In this document: positions 6,960 to 8,000 of the stretch, piece by piece
How the letters are laid out: the number at the start of each line of letters is the position of its first letter
Numbering within the stretch: the first letter of the stretch is position 1
Source of the DNA: Candidatus Kapaibacterium sp.
GTDB taxonomy: Bacteria > Bacteroidota > Ignavibacteria > Kapaibacteriales > UBA2268
Direction: 5' to 3'
DNA length: 8,000 nucleotides
Assembly: GCA_938038165.1 (NCBI GenBank)
Contig: CALHRB010000140.1
Location: forward strand, 1-8,000
Program-made: the position numbers and the translations under genes
Notes under the pieces: generated by a model
Told to the model about the DNA's origin: nothing
Database searches by the model: none
What the model saw: only the letters and a program-made list of their open reading frames with translations

Positions 6960-7910
6960 TTAGTTTACTGTTTGTCTTTTAAGGGAATAAGTCAAAGCCG
7001 CTTCTCTTACCCATCTGCCGTTCTCGTGAGCATTAATTCTTGCTTCCATTCTTTCTTTATTGCAAATTCCCTTGCCATTTACGACGGCATAAAACTCATC
7101 CCAATTCAATTTTCCGTATTCCCAGTTCTTTGTCTCTGGATTGAACTTCAAATCGGGGTCAGGTAATGTTAGTCCTCTTGCAATTGCCTGAGGAACTGTC
7201 ATATTAATAAATCTTTGTCTGAGTTGGTCATTACTTTCAGTCTTAATTTTCCATCGCATCAAAATTTCAGAATTTGGGGATTGAGCATCTGGCGGTCCGA
7301 ACATCATCAAAGAGGGGAACCACCAACGATTGACAGAGTCCTGAGCCATTTGTTTCTGTTCGGGTGTTCCAGCACAAAGCTGAGCTATAAGTTCATAGCC
7401 CTGACGATTGTGAAAAGCTTCTTCCTTGGTAATTCTAAGCATTGCTCTTGAATACGGTCCGTAGGAACATTTAGCAAGCATAGTTTGGTTGACCATAGCG
7501 GCTCCGTCAACAAACCAACCAATAACACCAATATCTGCCCAAGTTAAAGTAGGATAATTGAATATGTTTGAGTATTTAGCTTTGCCTTGAAGCAATTGAT
7601 TTATCAACTCTCCTCTGTCAACTCCAAGAGTTTCAGCGGAATTATAAAGATAAAGACCATGACCGGCTTCGTCCTGAACCTTAGCCAAAAGGATTAATTT
7701 TCGCCGTAAACTCGGGGCACGAGTTATCCAGTTTCCTTCGGGAAGCATACCAACAACTTCCGAATGAGCATGCTGCGACATCATTCTTATCAATTGTTTT
7801 CTGTATAGTTCTGGCATCCAGTCCTTGGGTTCAATCTTTTCTCCTGAGTTTATCTTAGCCTCAAATTCGGCTAATTTTTTCGGATCTTCATTTTGAATTT
7901 CTTTACTCAT
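6960..7910 (-). CDS. paaA: PaaA, catalytic diiron subunit of phenylacetyl-CoA 1,2-epoxidase
   Basis: A 316-residue ferritin-like monooxygenase subunit, full length. With O2 and electrons from PaaE it epoxidises the ring of phenylacetyl-CoA, the step that commits the substrate to the aerobic CoA-ester pathway. The expected diiron ligands are all visible: E51 (HSEVVG), E81 and H84 (KVQDEAGHGLY), D135 (FVDGAAM), E164 and H167 (KEEAFHNRQGYE), offset by a constant nine residues from the E. coli ligand positions as I recall them. The block RWWFPSLMMFGPPD and the C-terminal NGKGICNKERMEAR are also family hallmarks. The ATG at 7908-7910 gives a typical short N-terminal extension; no Shine-Dalgarno precedes it, only an AT-rich leader. 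It is the first gene of the visible operon and probably follows the promoter, unless further paa genes lie to the right. Confidence 0.97.
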   Translation of the reverse strand: MSKEIQNEDPKKLAEFEAKINSGEKIEPKDWMPELYRKQLIRMMSQHAHSEVVGMLPEGNWITRAPSLRRKLILLAKVQDEAGHGLYLYNSAETLGVDRGELINQLLQGKAKYSNIFNYPTLTWADIGVIGWFVDGAAMVNQTMLAKCSYGPYSRAMLRITKEEAFHNRQGYELIAQLCAGTPEQKQMAQDSVNRWWFPSLMMFGPPDAQSPNSEILMRWKIKTESNDQLRQRFINMTVPQAIARGLTLPDPDLKFNPETKNWEYGKLNWDEFYAVVNGKGICNKERMEARINAHENGRWVREAALTYSLKRQTVN

Positions 7911-8000
7911 ATTTGTAATAATAAATTTAGAATTAATCAGCCTTAAATTTTACGTATTTTAAACGAATTTAGTGCAATATAATAAAAATTTTAGACAGAT
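7911..8000 (-). promoter_or_regulatory. AT-rich leader upstream of paaA with weak promoter candidate
   Basis: These 90 bases to the window edge hold no gene. On the minus strand TTGCAC (7972-7977) and TAAAAT (7947-7952) resemble -35 and -10 elements, but the 19-base spacing is long for sigma-70, and I see no clean Bacteroidota-type TAnnTTTG box. Transcription from here would leave a leader of roughly 30 bases. In such AT-rich sequence a chance match is likely. Confidence 0.25.

Noticed and set aside
7951..7956. TACGTA palindrome upstream of paaA as a regulator operator
   Set aside because: The symmetry does not extend beyond six bases and it sits in AT-rich sequence, so chance is the simpler explanation.

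Overview
The window is AT-rich, gene-dense bacterial DNA with two opposed gene sets that meet tail to tail at about position 1680. Low GC, AT-rich leaders that mostly lack a clear Shine-Dalgarno, a lipoprotein-like Rieske protein and a haem-tagged outer-membrane barrel together suggest a Gram-negative member of the FCB group (Bacteroidota, Ignavibacteriota or Kapabacteria-like). That placement is inference; no marker gene in the window settles it.

Plus strand, 1-1681: two closely spaced genes. The first is cut by the left edge. It has one CxxCH c-haem motif followed by about 360 residues that look like an outer-membrane beta-barrel ending in an aromatic residue, the domain order of a cytochrome-porin fusion of the Cyc2 kind. 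Fourteen bases later comes a small Rieske [2Fe-2S] protein with a Tat-like, lipoprotein-like N-terminus. Together they look like an envelope electron-transfer pair of unknown substrate, and they are the least ordinary part of the window.

Minus strand, 7910 down to 1678: an eight-gene phenylacetate (PAA) catabolic operon read paaA-paaB-paaC-paaD-paaG-paaH-paaI-paaJ, with spacers of 6 to 48 bases and one 8-base overlap (paaB/paaC). PaaA, PaaB and PaaC form the core of the diiron monooxygenase that epoxidises phenylacetyl-CoA, and PaaD helps mature its Fe-S/electron-transfer part. PaaG isomerises the epoxide to the oxepin. After ring opening, PaaH and PaaJ carry out the beta-oxidation-like steps to acetyl-CoA and succinyl-CoA. 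PaaI is a hotdog thioesterase that rescues CoA from dead-end esters. The reductase PaaE, ligase PaaK, ring-opening enzyme PaaZ and hydratase PaaF are not in the window and must lie beyond its edges or elsewhere if the pathway is complete.

The last 90 bases (7911-8000) are an AT-rich leader upstream of paaA with at most a weak promoter candidate. There is no gene-free stretch over 300 bases, and I saw no RNA gene, insertion sequence, CRISPR array or sizeable repeat.
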